A stretch of 64,000 nucleotides of DNA from Brevibacterium sp. ZH18 (GCF_022748595.1 NZ_JALDSX010000014.1:1-64000), one strand, 5' to 3'; shown: positions 46,527 to 58,056, counted from the first letter of the stretch. Numbers and translations are program-made. Notes: generated by a model not told the origin, from the sequence alone.

Positions 46527-48289
46527 GTCGCTACTCGGCTGTGGGCGGAGCTCTCCGCACCGCAGCCTCGGCGGTCCGTTCGTTCTGGCGTTTCATCCTC
46601 CGCTCGTTCAGCCATTCGCTCCAGCTGCGCATCGTCGTCCTCACCATCGTCCTCACTTCAGTCGCGATCTTCGGGGTGGGGACATACATGTCCCAGCAGA
46701 TCTCGCGCGGACTCTTCGACACCCGTCTGCAGTCGCTGTCATCGCAGGCCGCCACCATCGTCTCCGAGCTGCGCAGCCTCGCCCCTGTCGACGCGAAGGT
46801 CGTGACCCAGGAGACCCTGAGCTCCCAGCTGTCCTCGATCTACAACCGGTCGACCGGTTCCGTGTACTCTCTGACTCTCGAGCCCAGCGACCCGAACTCC
46901 TCGTTCTCCACGATCAACGCGGGCACGACGGCGGCCGACGGTTCGGCCCAGACCGTGCCGATCACGAAGGAGATGAAAGAGGCCATCGGGCGTGCCCCGA
47001 CCGATGACATGCTCTACCAATCGGTGAGCCTGCCCGACGGCTCGGGCCCGGGCCTGCTGATCTCCCAAGAGCTTCAGATCCCCGGCGCCGGCCAGTTCCA
47101 GCTCTACTACCTCGGCGATCTCACCGAGCAGCAGGACACCCTCGATTTCGTCCAGAAGTCCATGCTCGTCGCGGCCCTCGTCCTCGTCGTCCTCGTGGGT
47201 GCTGTGGCGTGGATCGTGACCCGTCTCGTGGTGACCCCTGTGCGCACCGGCGCCGAGGTGGCCCGACTCATCGCCGACGGTGACCTCGACGAACGCATGC
47301 CCGTGCACGGCAACGACGAGATCGCCCTACTGGGGGAGTCCTTCAACGACATGGCCGACACCCTTCAGCATCAGATCCAGCAGATGGAGCGTCTGTCCGT
47401 GCTGCAGCGGCAGTTCGTCTCCGATGTCTCCCACGAGCTGCGCACGCCGCTGACGACGATCCGCGCCGCCGCCGACCTCATCTACGACTCTCGTGACGAA
47501 CTCGATCCGGTCACCGCCCGCAGTGCCGAGCTGCTCAACTCACAGGCCGAGCGCTTCGACAGCCTGCTCTCCGATCTGCTCGAGATCTCCCGCTACGACG
47601 CCGGTGCCGCCGCCCTGGTCGCCAAGCCCGTCGACGTCGGTGCGATCGTCACCTCGGTCATTGAGACCGTATCGATGGTCGCCGACCAGATGTCGACGAG
47701 CATCGTCGTCCATGCCCCGTCCTCACCGGTCATGGCCGAGGTCGACCGCGTCCGCATCACCCGGATCGTGCGCAACCTCGTCGTCAACGCCATCGAGCAT
47801 GGGGAGGCGAATCCGATCGACATCTATGTCGCCTCCAACGCCGAGGCGGTTGCCGTGAGCGTGCGCGACCACGGAGTCGGGATGAACGAAGAGCAGGTCG
47901 AACACGCCTTCGACCGATTCTGGCGCGCAGACCCGGCACGCAAACGCACCCTCGGCGGATCCGGGCTGGGCCTGGCGATCTCGCTTGAGGATGCCCATCT
48001 GCACAACGGCTGGCTGCAGGTGTGGGGCAACCCGGGGGAGGGCGCGTGCTTCCGTCTGACCATTCCCCGCCGTCCCGATCAGGAGATCACCTCCTCGCCG
48101 CTGCCGCTGCCGCCCCGTGATGCTCAGATCCAGGGTGCAGCGCTGGTCGCCGGCCCGCTGTCCTCGGACGGCTCAGTGCGCATCCAGACCGGATCGATTC
48201 CGATCGTCGTCGAAGCCGATCCCGCATTGTCCGCGCACGAGGGCTATATCGACGAACCTGCCGACGACTCCGAAGGAGGATCACGGTGA
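46523..48289 (+). CDS. mtrB: Sensor histidine kinase MtrB
   Basis: 588 residues. Two membrane segments (about 32-54 and 213-235) flank an extracytoplasmic sensor domain; then HAMP, the H-box F-V-S-D-V-S-H-E-L-R-T-P near 305, and an ATPase domain with N-A-I-E-H-G, D-H-G-V-G-M and G-S-G-L-G-L-A-I. It phosphorylates MtrA. The ~85-residue C-terminal tail is disordered. Start GTG 46523 overlaps the mtrA stop. Confidence 0.95.
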   Translation: MSRYSAVGGALRTAASAVRSFWRFILRSFSHSLQLRIVVLTIVLTSVAIFGVGTYMSQQISRGLFDTRLQSLSSQAATIVSELRSLAPVDAKVVTQETLSSQLSSIYNRSTGSVYSLTLEPSDPNSSFSTINAGTTAADGSAQTVPITKEMKEAIGRAPTDDMLYQSVSLPDGSGPGLLISQELQIPGAGQFQLYYLGDLTEQQDTLDFVQKSMLVAALVLVVLVGAVAWIVTRLVVTPVRTGAEVARLIADGDLDERMPVHGNDEIALLGESFNDMADTLQHQIQQMERLSVLQRQFVSDVSHELRTPLTTIRAAADLIYDSRDELDPVTARSAELLNSQAERFDSLLSDLLEISRYDAGAAALVAKPVDVGAIVTSVIETVSMVADQMSTSIVVHAPSSPVMAEVDRVRITRIVRNLVVNAIEHGEANPIDIYVASNAEAVAVSVRDHGVGMNEEQVEHAFDRFWRADPARKRTLGGSGLGLAISLEDAHLHNGWLQVWGNPGEGACFRLTIPRRPDQEITSSPLPLPPRDAQIQGAALVAGPLSSDGSVRIQTGSIPIVVEADPALSAHEGYIDEPADDSEGGSR

Positions 48290-50010
48290 TGAGGACTCCC
48301 AGAAGGAAACAGGGGCTGCGTACGCTCCTCCTCGCTGTCTGCGCCTGCGTGGCCCTGACCGCGTGCTCGTCGATACCGACCAGCTCTCCGGTGGGCCACA
48401 TCGAGGCGGGTTCTGGCGATCCCGGTGCCAGCAGCGCCCGCATCCCCGACGGACCCGAACCCGGCGACAGCATCGGTGAGATCGTCCGTGGGTTCCTGTC
48501 CGCCGGATCCGGCACGGGCAACAACTTCTCCGTCGCGAAGTCGTTCCTCACCGAGGCGGAGGCACAGGAGTGGAATCCGCAGGAGTCCGTGTCGCTGCTT
48601 CCCAATGACACTGATCTGGACTCGCTCAACTACGAGGTCACCTCCGACCAGAAGACGCTGACGATGTCGGCGCCCGTAGTCGGACTCGTCGACTCGTCGG
48701 GCGTGTTCAGCTCGACGAAGCCCGGGACCCAGTCGAACATGGAGTTCTCGCTGCGGCAGGAGAACGGAGAGTGGAGGATCTCCTCGGCGCCCAACGGCCT
48801 GCTCATCTCCCAGTCCGAGTTCCGCACGATCTTCCTCAACTACTCCCTCGAATTCTTCACTTCCGACTACTCCTATCTGGTCCCGGACTCGCGCTGGTTC
48901 CTACGGTCCTCATCGACGCCGACGGCGATCATCAACGAACTGCTCAGCGGGCCTGCCTCGTATCTGTCGGGGTCAGTCGTGACTGCGATCCCGGACGGGG
49001 CCAAACTCAGCGACTCCAACGTGGTGACCATTGAGAACGGCGTTGCGCACATCTCTCTTGGCAGCCAGGGCAGTGCGCCCTCGGACCGAGAGAAGGGTCT
49101 GATCCGACAGCAGATCTCATCGACGCTCAAGGTGGTCCCCTCGATCTCGAGCATCGAGCTGACCATCGGGGGCCAGGCGGTCTCCGAGGGCCTGCAGCCG
49201 AAGACGGATTCCTCGGTTCAGGTCGACGGCCCGCCGGTCGTGCTGGCCAACGACCGGCTCTCCCGAATCTCCGGGACGACCGTGGCCAAGGTCGAGAACA
49301 GTCCGAACCTGGCGAAGGCCAAAGCGAGCGACCCTGCTGTGTCCCTCGACGACTCGATGTACGTGTATCTGCAGAAGAGCGGCAAACAGCTCATGCGCCT
49401 CAAGGCCGACGGCGTCGATGCGACTCCGATCCTCGAAGGCAAGAAGCTCGTGCGTCCGAGCATCGACCGATTCAACACCGTGTGGACCGGCGAGGCGAAG
49501 AACAAGGGTGAGATCACCGCTGTGGGGCGGGAGGGCAAGGTCTACACGGTCGCTGCGGACTTCCTCTCCGGGCGCGACCTCGTCGATCTCGAGGTCTCCC
49601 GTGACGGTACGCGGATCGCACTGCTGAGCACGAAGAAGGACGAGCCCTCGCGCATCGACGTGGTCGGCATCCCTCGGGACAAGGCCGGCAACCCGTCGAA
49701 CGGGCTGGCCGACTCTCCGATCGAGGTCGGATCGAACTTCGCCGACGTCAAGGACATGTCGTGGGCGGGTTCGACCTCGCTCGTGGCCCTGGCGGCGAAG
49801 GAAGGCGCAGGTATCGAACCATTCCGGATCGGCGTCACCGGACCGCCTGAGCAGCTGGGTGAGGTTCCCGACGGCAGCCGAATCGCCGCGGCCGAAGACG
49901 GGCGGTCGATCCTCGTGACGAGTTCCTCGGGTGAGATCTACTCGTACAACTCCAACGCTTGGCAGAAGCTCATCGACATCGCAGCGAAGGATCCCTCCTA
50001 CCCGGGCTGA
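48286..50010 (+). CDS. lpqB: MtrAB-associated lipoprotein LpqB
   Basis: 574 residues. A lipoprotein signal ends in the lipobox L-T-A-C-S-S (Cys near 27). A GerMN domain (about 200-300) and a C-terminal beta-propeller-like region follow. LpqB binds the MtrB sensor domain and modulates the system. AGGAGG lies before the overlapping GTG 48286/ATG 48289. An 18-nt-period duplication (ATGGCCTGATG twice) follows the stop. Confidence 0.93.
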   Translation: MMRTPRRKQGLRTLLLAVCACVALTACSSIPTSSPVGHIEAGSGDPGASSARIPDGPEPGDSIGEIVRGFLSAGSGTGNNFSVAKSFLTEAEAQEWNPQESVSLLPNDTDLDSLNYEVTSDQKTLTMSAPVVGLVDSSGVFSSTKPGTQSNMEFSLRQENGEWRISSAPNGLLISQSEFRTIFLNYSLEFFTSDYSYLVPDSRWFLRSSSTPTAIINELLSGPASYLSGSVVTAIPDGAKLSDSNVVTIENGVAHISLGSQGSAPSDREKGLIRQQISSTLKVVPSISSIELTIGGQAVSEGLQPKTDSSVQVDGPPVVLANDRLSRISGTTVAKVENSPNLAKAKASDPAVSLDDSMYVYLQKSGKQLMRLKADGVDATPILEGKKLVRPSIDRFNTVWTGEAKNKGEITAVGREGKVYTVAADFLSGRDLVDLEVSRDGTRIALLSTKKDEPSRIDVVGIPRDKAGNPSNGLADSPIEVGSNFADVKDMSWAGSTSLVALAAKEGAGIEPFRIGVTGPPEQLGEVPDGSRIAAAEDGRSILVTSSSGEIYSYNSNAWQKLIDIAAKDPSYPG

Positions 50011-50014
50011 GCCG

Positions 50015-50043
50015 ATGGCCTGATGAGAGCAAATGGCCTGATG
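50015..50043. repeat. Duplicated ATGGCCTGATG after lpqB
   Basis: Two copies of ATGGCCTGATG at 50015-50025 and 50033-50043, 18 nt apart, begin 5 nt after the lpqB stop. Confidence 0.55.
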
Positions 50044-50055
50044 CCGGCGACGGGG

Positions 50056-50061
50056 TAGATT
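50056..50061 (+). promoter_or_regulatory. Putative leaderless -10 element of comF
   Basis: TAGATT-TCTCCC-ATG, with no Shine-Dalgarno sequence between. Confidence 0.45.
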
Positions 50062-50067
50062 TCTCCC

Positions 50068-50790
50068 ATGGGACTGCTCAGCGAGGTCGGTGAACTCCTC
50101 CTGCCCCGTCGGTGCGCCGGCTGCGGACGGGAGAACGTCTCGCTGTGCACGGCCTGCCTGTCCCTCCTCGGTGGGATCCCGCGAGCGATGGAGCCGCGAT
50201 ACGGTCGGATGCCCGTCGTCGGAGTCTCGGAATACGGCTCACGACTGTCCCGCATGGTGGTCAGCTTCAAAGACGAGGGTCGACGGGACGTCCTCGACCC
50301 CTTGGCTCTGGCGCTTGCGCGTTCCATCACCGCCGCCCTGGAGTTGACGCATCATTCCGGTGGTCCCGTCCGTCTGGTCCCTGCCCCGAGCTCGCAGAGG
50401 GCACGGCGACGTCGAGGCGGCTCCCATATTGCCGCACTCGCCAGACGGGCTGCGGAACTCGCTCCCGAACTGTCCCTGCAGGTCCTCGACGTGCTCCTGA
50501 CTCGTCGGTCCCGGGACCAGGTGGGCCTGGGAGCGCACGCGCGGGAGGCGAACGTGGCGGGATCGCAGTTCCTCGATCCTTCCTTCGCCGCAGCGATCGC
50601 CTCGGCGGACCGGTCAGCGAACGAATCGAGAGGGGGCATCGATCTGCTCGTCGACGACTTCGCGACAACTGGCGCGACTCTGGCAGAAAGCGCAAGGGTA
50701 TTAGCATCGGTGCAGATCAGACCCACTGCAGGAGCCGTTATCGGTCTCGGCCGCGGGGGCACTCGATTTGTCTCTCCCTTTACTGTATAA
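50068..50790 (+). CDS. comF: ComF-family phosphoribosyltransferase-like protein
   Basis: 240 residues. An N-terminal zinc ribbon, C-A-G-C-G-R-E-N-V-S-L-C-x-x-C, precedes a type I phosphoribosyltransferase fold with the PRPP loop L-L-V-D-D-F-A-T-T-G-A-T. ComF proteins act in DNA uptake and processing in competent bacteria; the role in actinobacteria is unclear. The lpqB-comF-hpf order is conserved in the phylum. Confidence 0.87.
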   Translation: MGLLSEVGELLLPRRCAGCGRENVSLCTACLSLLGGIPRAMEPRYGRMPVVGVSEYGSRLSRMVVSFKDEGRRDVLDPLALALARSITAALELTHHSGGPVRLVPAPSSQRARRRRGGSHIAALARRAAELAPELSLQVLDVLLTRRSRDQVGLGAHAREANVAGSQFLDPSFAAAIASADRSANESRGGIDLLVDDFATTGATLAESARVLASVQIRPTAGAVIGLGRGGTRFVSPFTV

Positions 50791-50856
50791 CGGGGGTTAC
50801 CCATCCAAGGGAATGGGATCGGATGAATCCGAAGAACGAGTCGCTAAGGACGCATA

Positions 50857-51516
50857 ATGGACATTGTTGTCAACGGACGTCAACTGACCATCTCCGACAG
50901 CTTTCGCGCCCACATTGAGGACAAGATCGCGAAGGTCGAGCAGCTTGCACCCCGAGCCCAACGAGTCGAGGTACACGTCGCTCATGAGAAGAACTCCCGT
51001 CAGCCGGAGACGAGCGAGCGCGTAGAGCTCACGGTCGTTGCGAAGGGCCCGGCCATCCGTGCTGAGGCCATGGCGAGCGACAAGTACGCTGCACTGGATC
51101 TGGCCTGGGCGAAGCTCGTCGAGCGATTACGACGTGCCAGGGACCGCAACAAGGTGCCCCGAGCGGGCCACCACCGGAAGGAGTCCACTGCCGAGGCACT
51201 CGCGAAGATGCCGGTCAACGAATCGCTTGTGCCCGAGGACGGCGCTGCGATCGACGCGAACGAGTCCGCGAACAGCGACAAGACGAACGGTCGGATCAAG
51301 GCCGAGGGCGACTCGCCGGTCGTGCTGCGCGAGAAAACCTTCGAAGGTGCCCCGATCGGCATCGAAGAGGCGCTCAACCGCATGGAGCTCGTCGGCCACG
51401 ACTTCTACCTGTTCATCGACGAGGAGTCGAGCAAGCCGTCCGTCGTCTACCGTCGCAAAGGCTGGAGCTACGGGGTCATCACGCTCGACCACGAACTCCA
51501 GGCCGTCGGCGACTGA
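50857..51516 (+). CDS. hpf: Ribosome hibernation-promoting factor, long form
   Basis: 219 residues. The N-terminal S30AE domain (about 1-105) blocks the decoding centre. A linker of ~50 residues leads to the C-terminal dimerisation domain (about 155-219, E-E-A-L-N-R-M-E-L-V-G-H-D-F-Y-L-F) that pairs two 70S ribosomes into 100S. AAGGA lies 8-9 nt before the ATG. Followed by a 15-nt repeat and a perfect 14-bp terminator stem. Confidence 0.93.
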   Translation: MDIVVNGRQLTISDSFRAHIEDKIAKVEQLAPRAQRVEVHVAHEKNSRQPETSERVELTVVAKGPAIRAEAMASDKYAALDLAWAKLVERLRRARDRNKVPRAGHHRKESTAEALAKMPVNESLVPEDGAAIDANESANSDKTNGRIKAEGDSPVVLREKTFEGAPIGIEEALNRMELVGHDFYLFIDEESSKPSVVYRRKGWSYGVITLDHELQAVGD

Positions 51517-51517
51517 A

Positions 51518-51562
51518 CCGTACCGAACATAGCCGTACCGAACAGCGCCGTACCGATCAGTG
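51518..51562. repeat. Three tandem 15-nt repeats after hpf
   Basis: CCGTACCGAACATAG, CCGTACCGAACAGCG and CCGTACCGATCAGTG lie end to end, starting 2 nt after the hpf stop codon. Confidence 0.7.
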
Positions 51563-51588
51563 ATCAACTGATCTGAACACGCCAACAC

Positions 51589-51621
51589 GATCGCCGAGGT
51601 GGGACATCCACCTCGGCGATC
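51589..51621 (+). terminator. Hairpin terminator after hpf
   Basis: A perfect 14-bp stem, GATCGCCGAGGTGG with CCACCTCGGCGATC, has a 5-nt loop (GACAT). A short T-rich stretch (TTTCG) follows. Confidence 0.8.
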
Positions 51622-51708
51622 TGCGTTTCGTCCCAGCGGTCGGTCATCTGCACGGCCTGTGCTCGCGGGCAGCCTATGATCGCGGGCAGTTGTGTCAGTG
51701 GGGTGTTC

Positions 51709-51714
51709 TAGTGT
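51709..51714 (+). promoter_or_regulatory. Putative leaderless -10 element of the glycosylase gene
   Basis: TAGTGT-GGACCC-ATG, one of the clearest examples of the window's leaderless start pattern. Confidence 0.5.
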
Positions 51715-51720
51715 GGACCC

Positions 51721-52965
51721 ATGCAGAAGATGTCATTGTCCGCGGCGCGGCGGACGGCGATCGCCGCGACGGGCCTCGACCGAGCGCGTCCGGCGAAGGT
51801 CACGGCCCGGAACCTGAAGACAGTGTTCTCCACGATGGGACTCGCACAGATCGACTCGGTGTCCAGAGTCGTGCGTGCTCACTACCTGCCCTTCTACTCG
51901 CGGCTGGGCCCGTATCCACGCGAGACTCTCGACCGTCTTCTCTACTCGACGCCCCGGATGGGTGTCGAGTACTGGGCGCATGCGGCAGCATTCGTCCCGC
52001 CCGAGACAGTGCGCCACTTCGATCAGAAGCGCACCGAATGGTGGCGCAACGACTATGGGCAGCGGCATCCGGAGACCGGCGAGGCATTCCGGAAGCTGCA
52101 GGCCTCCGTCCTCGATGCTTTAGAAGCCGGTCCCAGGACTGCCCGTGGGGTCGCCGACGTCGTCGACCACGAGATCCCGGAACGGCACAGGGGACACTGG
52201 GGCTGGAATCCCAGTCAGGTCAAGATGGCTCTCGAAGCGCTGTTCGCCGGTGGAATCGTCAGCGCCACCGGTCGCAATGACCACTTCGAACGCATCTATG
52301 CACTCCCGCGCGACGTCAGCGATGTCCTGCCGCAGACACCCTTGGCCTATGGGCCGAGTGAGGCACCGGAACTGAGCCTCATCGACCCGGTCGCCTCTCG
52401 ACGGAGAGGCATCTCAGGTGCGGAGAACAACGTCCTCGAACTCACTCGCACGGCCGCACGGGCACTGGGCATCGCCCGCCCGGACTGCCTGGCCGACTAC
52501 TTCCGCCAGCAGCGTGCCCCCACAGACGAGGCGGTCCGGGCTCTGGTGGACTCCGGCGAACTCATCGAGACCGACGTCGAGGGCACCCGTGCTCTGAAAT
52601 GGCACGCGGCGCGGACCCCGAGGCGAGTCGAAGCACGGACGCTGCTGGCACCATTCGATCCCTTGGTCTTCTACCGGCGCCGGATCGAATGGCTCTTCGA
52701 CTTCCACTACCGCATCGAGATCTACACTCCGGCACCGAAACGTGTCTACGGCTACTACGTGCTGCCGTTCCTCCTCGGCGAGCGTCTCGTCGCCCGTGTT
52801 GACCTCCACCGAGATGCGGCCGCGAACACGCTGCGAGCCCATCGGGTGACGTGGGAGCCGGGCGAGGAGCATTGGGAGGAGCTCACGGACGAACTCTGCG
52901 AGATGGCGAGGTGGCTCGGATTGGGAGCGGTGGATGTGGAAGGCACTCACCTGCCATTAAGCTAG
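51721..52965 (+). CDS. AlkX/YcaQ-type winged-helix DNA glycosylase
   Basis: 414 residues of the HTH_42/YcaQ family. Related enzymes unhook DNA interstrand crosslinks and remove bulky N7-alkyl lesions. The catalytic Q-x-D motif is visible as L-A-Q-I-D-S-V-S-R, placing it with AlkX/YcaQ and not the Q-x-Q AlkZ resistance enzymes. Several winged-helix modules are expected along the chain. The C-terminal part (Y-R-I-E-I-Y-T-P-A-P-K-R-V-Y-G-Y-Y) matches the family. It is monocistronic. Confidence 0.8.
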   Translation: MQKMSLSAARRTAIAATGLDRARPAKVTARNLKTVFSTMGLAQIDSVSRVVRAHYLPFYSRLGPYPRETLDRLLYSTPRMGVEYWAHAAAFVPPETVRHFDQKRTEWWRNDYGQRHPETGEAFRKLQASVLDALEAGPRTARGVADVVDHEIPERHRGHWGWNPSQVKMALEALFAGGIVSATGRNDHFERIYALPRDVSDVLPQTPLAYGPSEAPELSLIDPVASRRRGISGAENNVLELTRTAARALGIARPDCLADYFRQQRAPTDEAVRALVDSGELIETDVEGTRALKWHAARTPRRVEARTLLAPFDPLVFYRRRIEWLFDFHYRIEIYTPAPKRVYGYYVLPFLLGERLVARVDLHRDAAANTLRAHRVTWEPGEEHWEELTDELCEMARWLGLGAVDVEGTHLPLS

Positions 52966-53019
52966 GGACTATACAGTCGTTCGAGTTGTTGTCAGGCATT
53001 CATGCCGATTAGGAGAAAA

Positions 53020-55716
<2,697 letters not shown>

Positions 55717-55720
55717 CGCC

Positions 55721-56215
55721 TCACATCGTCTGCATCGCAGTCATCGTCCACCGGGTGGTGAGCAGTTCCAAGCGGACTGCCACCGCCCGGCAGCGGTTCT
55801 GAGTGCGGACGACGACCGTCACCTCGGCGACGGTGTCGGTGACACGGCAGACCTGGGCATTGCCGGCCTGGAGCGTGCGCTTTCGTGAGAGTTCGCCGAA
55901 CGGTTTGGCCGGAGCCAACTCTGCCCGCAGCTGGGCACGATGGTCGATCTTCTCGAGCAGACTGCGCTCGACCCAGCGGGCGATGGACTCACTGCGGCGA
56001 ACTCCGGAGAAGATCTCGAGGCAGGCAACTGCCAGAGATGTCGCTGTGGCCGCTATCCGTCCGAGCTCCTGATCCGGTGCGCGACTCGGGCTGCTGCCCG
56101 AGGGGCTGCGGTGGGTCTGATCAGGCTGGCCATCTGCCGATGATCGGACAGGCGAGACCCGTGTGCGCGTCGGCGGTGCCGCCTGGGGGCGGGTGAGGAT
56201 GAGTGGTGCGGTCAT
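55721..56215 (-). CDS. DUF6459 (Rv3235-like) family protein
   Basis: 164 residues. The N-terminal 50 are disordered and Pro/Ser-rich. The rest carries the Rv3235-type domain with V-C-R-V-T-D-T-V-A-E-V and R-A-V-A-V-R-L-E near the C-terminus. Function unknown; homologues sit next to secA1 in mycobacteria. The gene ends 4 nt from the convergent secA stop and overlaps the LysM gene by ATGA. Confidence 0.75.
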   Translation of the reverse strand: MTAPLILTRPQAAPPTRTRVSPVRSSADGQPDQTHRSPSGSSPSRAPDQELGRIAATATSLAVACLEIFSGVRRSESIARWVERSLLEKIDHRAQLRAELAPAKPFGELSRKRTLQAGNAQVCRVTDTVAEVTVVVRTQNRCRAVAVRLELLTTRWTMTAMQTM

Positions 56216-57000
56216 GGCTGGATCTCCAATCGTTGTCCGGGCATGATGAGGTTCGGATCGGCTCCGATCATGTCCCGGTTGTCGGCGTAGATCTCATCGG
56301 CGAGATCGGAAGCGGAGCTGTTCGAGTCCGAGAGGCGGGCGGCGATCGACCATAGGCTCTCTCCCGCGGCCACGATGTGGGTGTCCGACTCTGTCCCCGG
56401 CTGCGGTGTGTCCGGCTGCGGTGTGTCCGGCTGTGCGACGTCGTCGGGAGCGCCTGTCGCGTCATCGGGCGGCTCCTCGGCATCAGAGTCACTCGGTGGT
56501 GAGGAGGGCCAACCCGGGTCCAAGGGGGCTGGGTGACGTGTTTCGGCCGGCGATGACGGTGAAGGCGGATGCGGCGAAGGCGCCGGTTCGTTCGGCACCG
56601 TCGGCCAGCCGGGGTCGGGCGGTGTGGAGGACGGTTGGGCTAGCGGGCGTTCGGCGGCCACAGCTCCGAACCCGCCGGTGGGCACGGGAGCGGCGTGTGC
56701 GGCACCGACGACCAGGCTTGCCGAGACGGCTGCGAGAACGCTCGAGCGCAGAAGCGCCGGGACCAGGCGCAGCGCGGCCGCTGTAGCTGCCGTGCGGATG
56801 CGTCCGGCAGGCAGAGCTCGAATCACGAGGGCTAACAGGGAGGCCATGCCGAGCCGGGTGAACGCGAGAGCCGCCGCGCCGACGACGATGATCACAACGA
56901 GATCGGTGGTGCTGCGCGGACTCGGAAGCAGCATCCACGTGGTCGTGAACGCCCCGAGAAGGCAGAGCCATGATGTGCCACACGCTATCAGCAGATACAT
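56212..57000 (-). CDS. LysM-domain membrane-anchored protein
   Basis: 262 residues. Two N-terminal hydrophobic segments (about 5-27, 33-62) and a third near 85-103 are followed by a Pro/Ser/Asp-rich linker with P-D-T-P-Q repeats (15-nt DNA repeat). A single C-terminal LysM domain follows, with V-A-A-G-E-S-L-W-S-I-A and N-L-I-M-P-G-Q-R-L. LysM would bind peptidoglycan glycans. AAGGA lies 9-10 nt before ATG 57000, and a good promoter lies at 57032-57061. Confidence 0.83.
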   Translation of the reverse strand: MYLLIACGTSWLCLLGAFTTTWMLLPSPRSTTDLVVIIVVGAAALAFTRLGMASLLALVIRALPAGRIRTAATAAALRLVPALLRSSVLAAVSASLVVGAAHAAPVPTGGFGAVAAERPLAQPSSTPPDPGWPTVPNEPAPSPHPPSPSSPAETRHPAPLDPGWPSSPPSDSDAEEPPDDATGAPDDVAQPDTPQPDTPQPGTESDTHIVAAGESLWSIAARLSDSNSSASDLADEIYADNRDMIGADPNLIMPGQRLEIQP

Positions 57001-57031
57001 AAAAGACGTCCTTCGGTGTCAACGTCTCTTT

Positions 57032-57061
57032 ATAATGCAGTTGGATATCATTTGCTGTCAA
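57032..57061 (-). promoter_or_regulatory. Promoter of the LysM-DUF6459 operon
   Basis: On the minus strand TTGACA (57056-57061) and CATTAT (57032-57037) are 18 nt apart, giving a leader of about 25 nt. This is the best -35/-10 pair in the window. AGACGT/ACGTCT (57004-57027) is an inverted repeat in the leader. Confidence 0.6.
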
Positions 57062-57149
57062 TAGGCGATTCATAAATACGTTCGTGTAGTTTCGATCGGC
57101 ACGTGCGCACATCTTGATTGTCATCGCAGCCTCGGGCAAGCTTCACGAT

Positions 57150-57665
57150 ATGGACGATCGGATCGATGCCCTCCTGTCCGATATGGAGGCGATGCACAGC
57201 GCGCAGCAGCGTCACGCCAGACGAGGCGAACTCGGCGATGAGGTGGCGGCGCATGCAGCCGAGCTGACATTGAGAGAGCGTCTGCGAGGTGCGATCGGAC
57301 AGACGGTTCAGGTACTGATCGGCGACCGCGAGATCTCGGGCACCGCGGTCTTCCTCGGCGATGGGATCCTTGTGATCTCGGGCGCGGAGATTGCGATCAT
57401 CGCGGTCGCCCACATCCGCGTGATCCGCACTCGGTCCACTCGGCATCGAGACGAGGCCGGCTCCCTCGAGAGGTTGGGGATGGGCTCGGCTCTGCGCCGG
57501 TTGGCGGCCGACCATGAGGAGATCGCGGTCGAACTGACCGGTGACGGAGGTGTGGTTCGCGGGCGCAGCGAGATGATCGCCGCCGACTACGTCGAAATCG
57601 CGGGCAGGATCATTCCGTTCGGATCTATCGCCGTCGTCCGGGCGCGGGTCAACCCGTTCGGGTGA
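57150..57665 (+). CDS. Conserved-looking hypothetical protein with two Sm-like repeats
   Basis: 171 residues from ATG 57150. A TTG at 57114 is possible but less likely. A helical N-terminus (about 1-55) precedes two similar beta-rich segments. The first is around Q-V-L-I-G-D-R-E-I-S-G-T-A-V-F-L-G-D-G; the second around E-L-T-G-D-G-G-V-V-R-G-R, ending I-P-F-G-S-I-A-V-V. Each has the hydrophobic pattern of an Sm or SH3-like barrel (D/G turn, G-x-V, final I-x-x-I/V). I do not recognise the family. No signal peptide or membrane segment. Confidence 0.65.
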   Translation: MDDRIDALLSDMEAMHSAQQRHARRGELGDEVAAHAAELTLRERLRGAIGQTVQVLIGDREISGTAVFLGDGILVISGAEIAIIAVAHIRVIRTRSTRHRDEAGSLERLGMGSALRRLAADHEEIAVELTGDGGVVRGRSEMIAADYVEIAGRIIPFGSIAVVRARVNPFG

Positions 57666-57744
57666 GGGCCCGGTGGGGTGAGTCGGTGTGGAGGTAGAGG
57701 TGAGGTGGAGCGGAGTTGGAGAGGTTCAGTTCTTGACCGAAATC

Positions 57745-57966
57745 TCAGTCCTCGATCGAACCCGTCTTGATCTCGTGCTCGGTGCGCTCATACATCCGCT
57801 GGATGTAGGCCTCGATCTCAGTCTTCTCCACACGCCACTGTCCGCGTCCGCCGACTTTGATGGCGCGGAGGTCTCCGGTGCGGACGAGCGCACGGGCCTG
57901 AGCGATCGAGACATTGAGCAGATCGGCCACATCGGTGAGCGGCAGGAAGCGGTTTTCAACGACCAT
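57745..57966 (-). CDS. Excisionase-family helix-turn-helix protein
   Basis: 73 residues. A MerR/excisionase-like DNA-binding domain: L-T-D-V-A-D-L-L-N-V-S, then V-R-T-G-D-L-R-A-I-K-V-G-G-R-G-Q-W-R-V with the wing. Similar small proteins act as developmental regulators or recombination directionality factors. With no phage genes nearby, a regulatory role is more likely. AAAGG lies 7 nt before the ATG. Divergent from the SAF gene, which it may regulate. Confidence 0.85.
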   Translation of the reverse strand: MVVENRFLPLTDVADLLNVSIAQARALVRTGDLRAIKVGGRGQWRVEKTEIEAYIQRMYERTEHEIKTGSIED

Positions 57967-58029
57967 GAGGGGCCTTTCTCATACCAGGTGACTGATTGAT
58001 TGCTGACTGATTTTGTCAAAACCATTGCT

Positions 58030-58056
58030 TTGACCTCATTTGATGTTCAATACTAT
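58030..58056 (+). promoter_or_regulatory. Weak promoter candidate for the SAF gene
   Basis: TTGACC (58030-58035) and TACTAT (58051-58056) are 15 nt apart, shorter than ideal, in an AT-rich stretch upstream of the SAF gene. TGACTGATT is duplicated nearby (around 57988-58010). Confidence 0.3.

Noticed and set aside
57745-57966. Excisionase as a sign of a prophage or integrative element
   Set aside because: No integrase, att-like repeats or tRNA nearby, and the surrounding genes are conserved core genes; a regulatory HTH is more likely.
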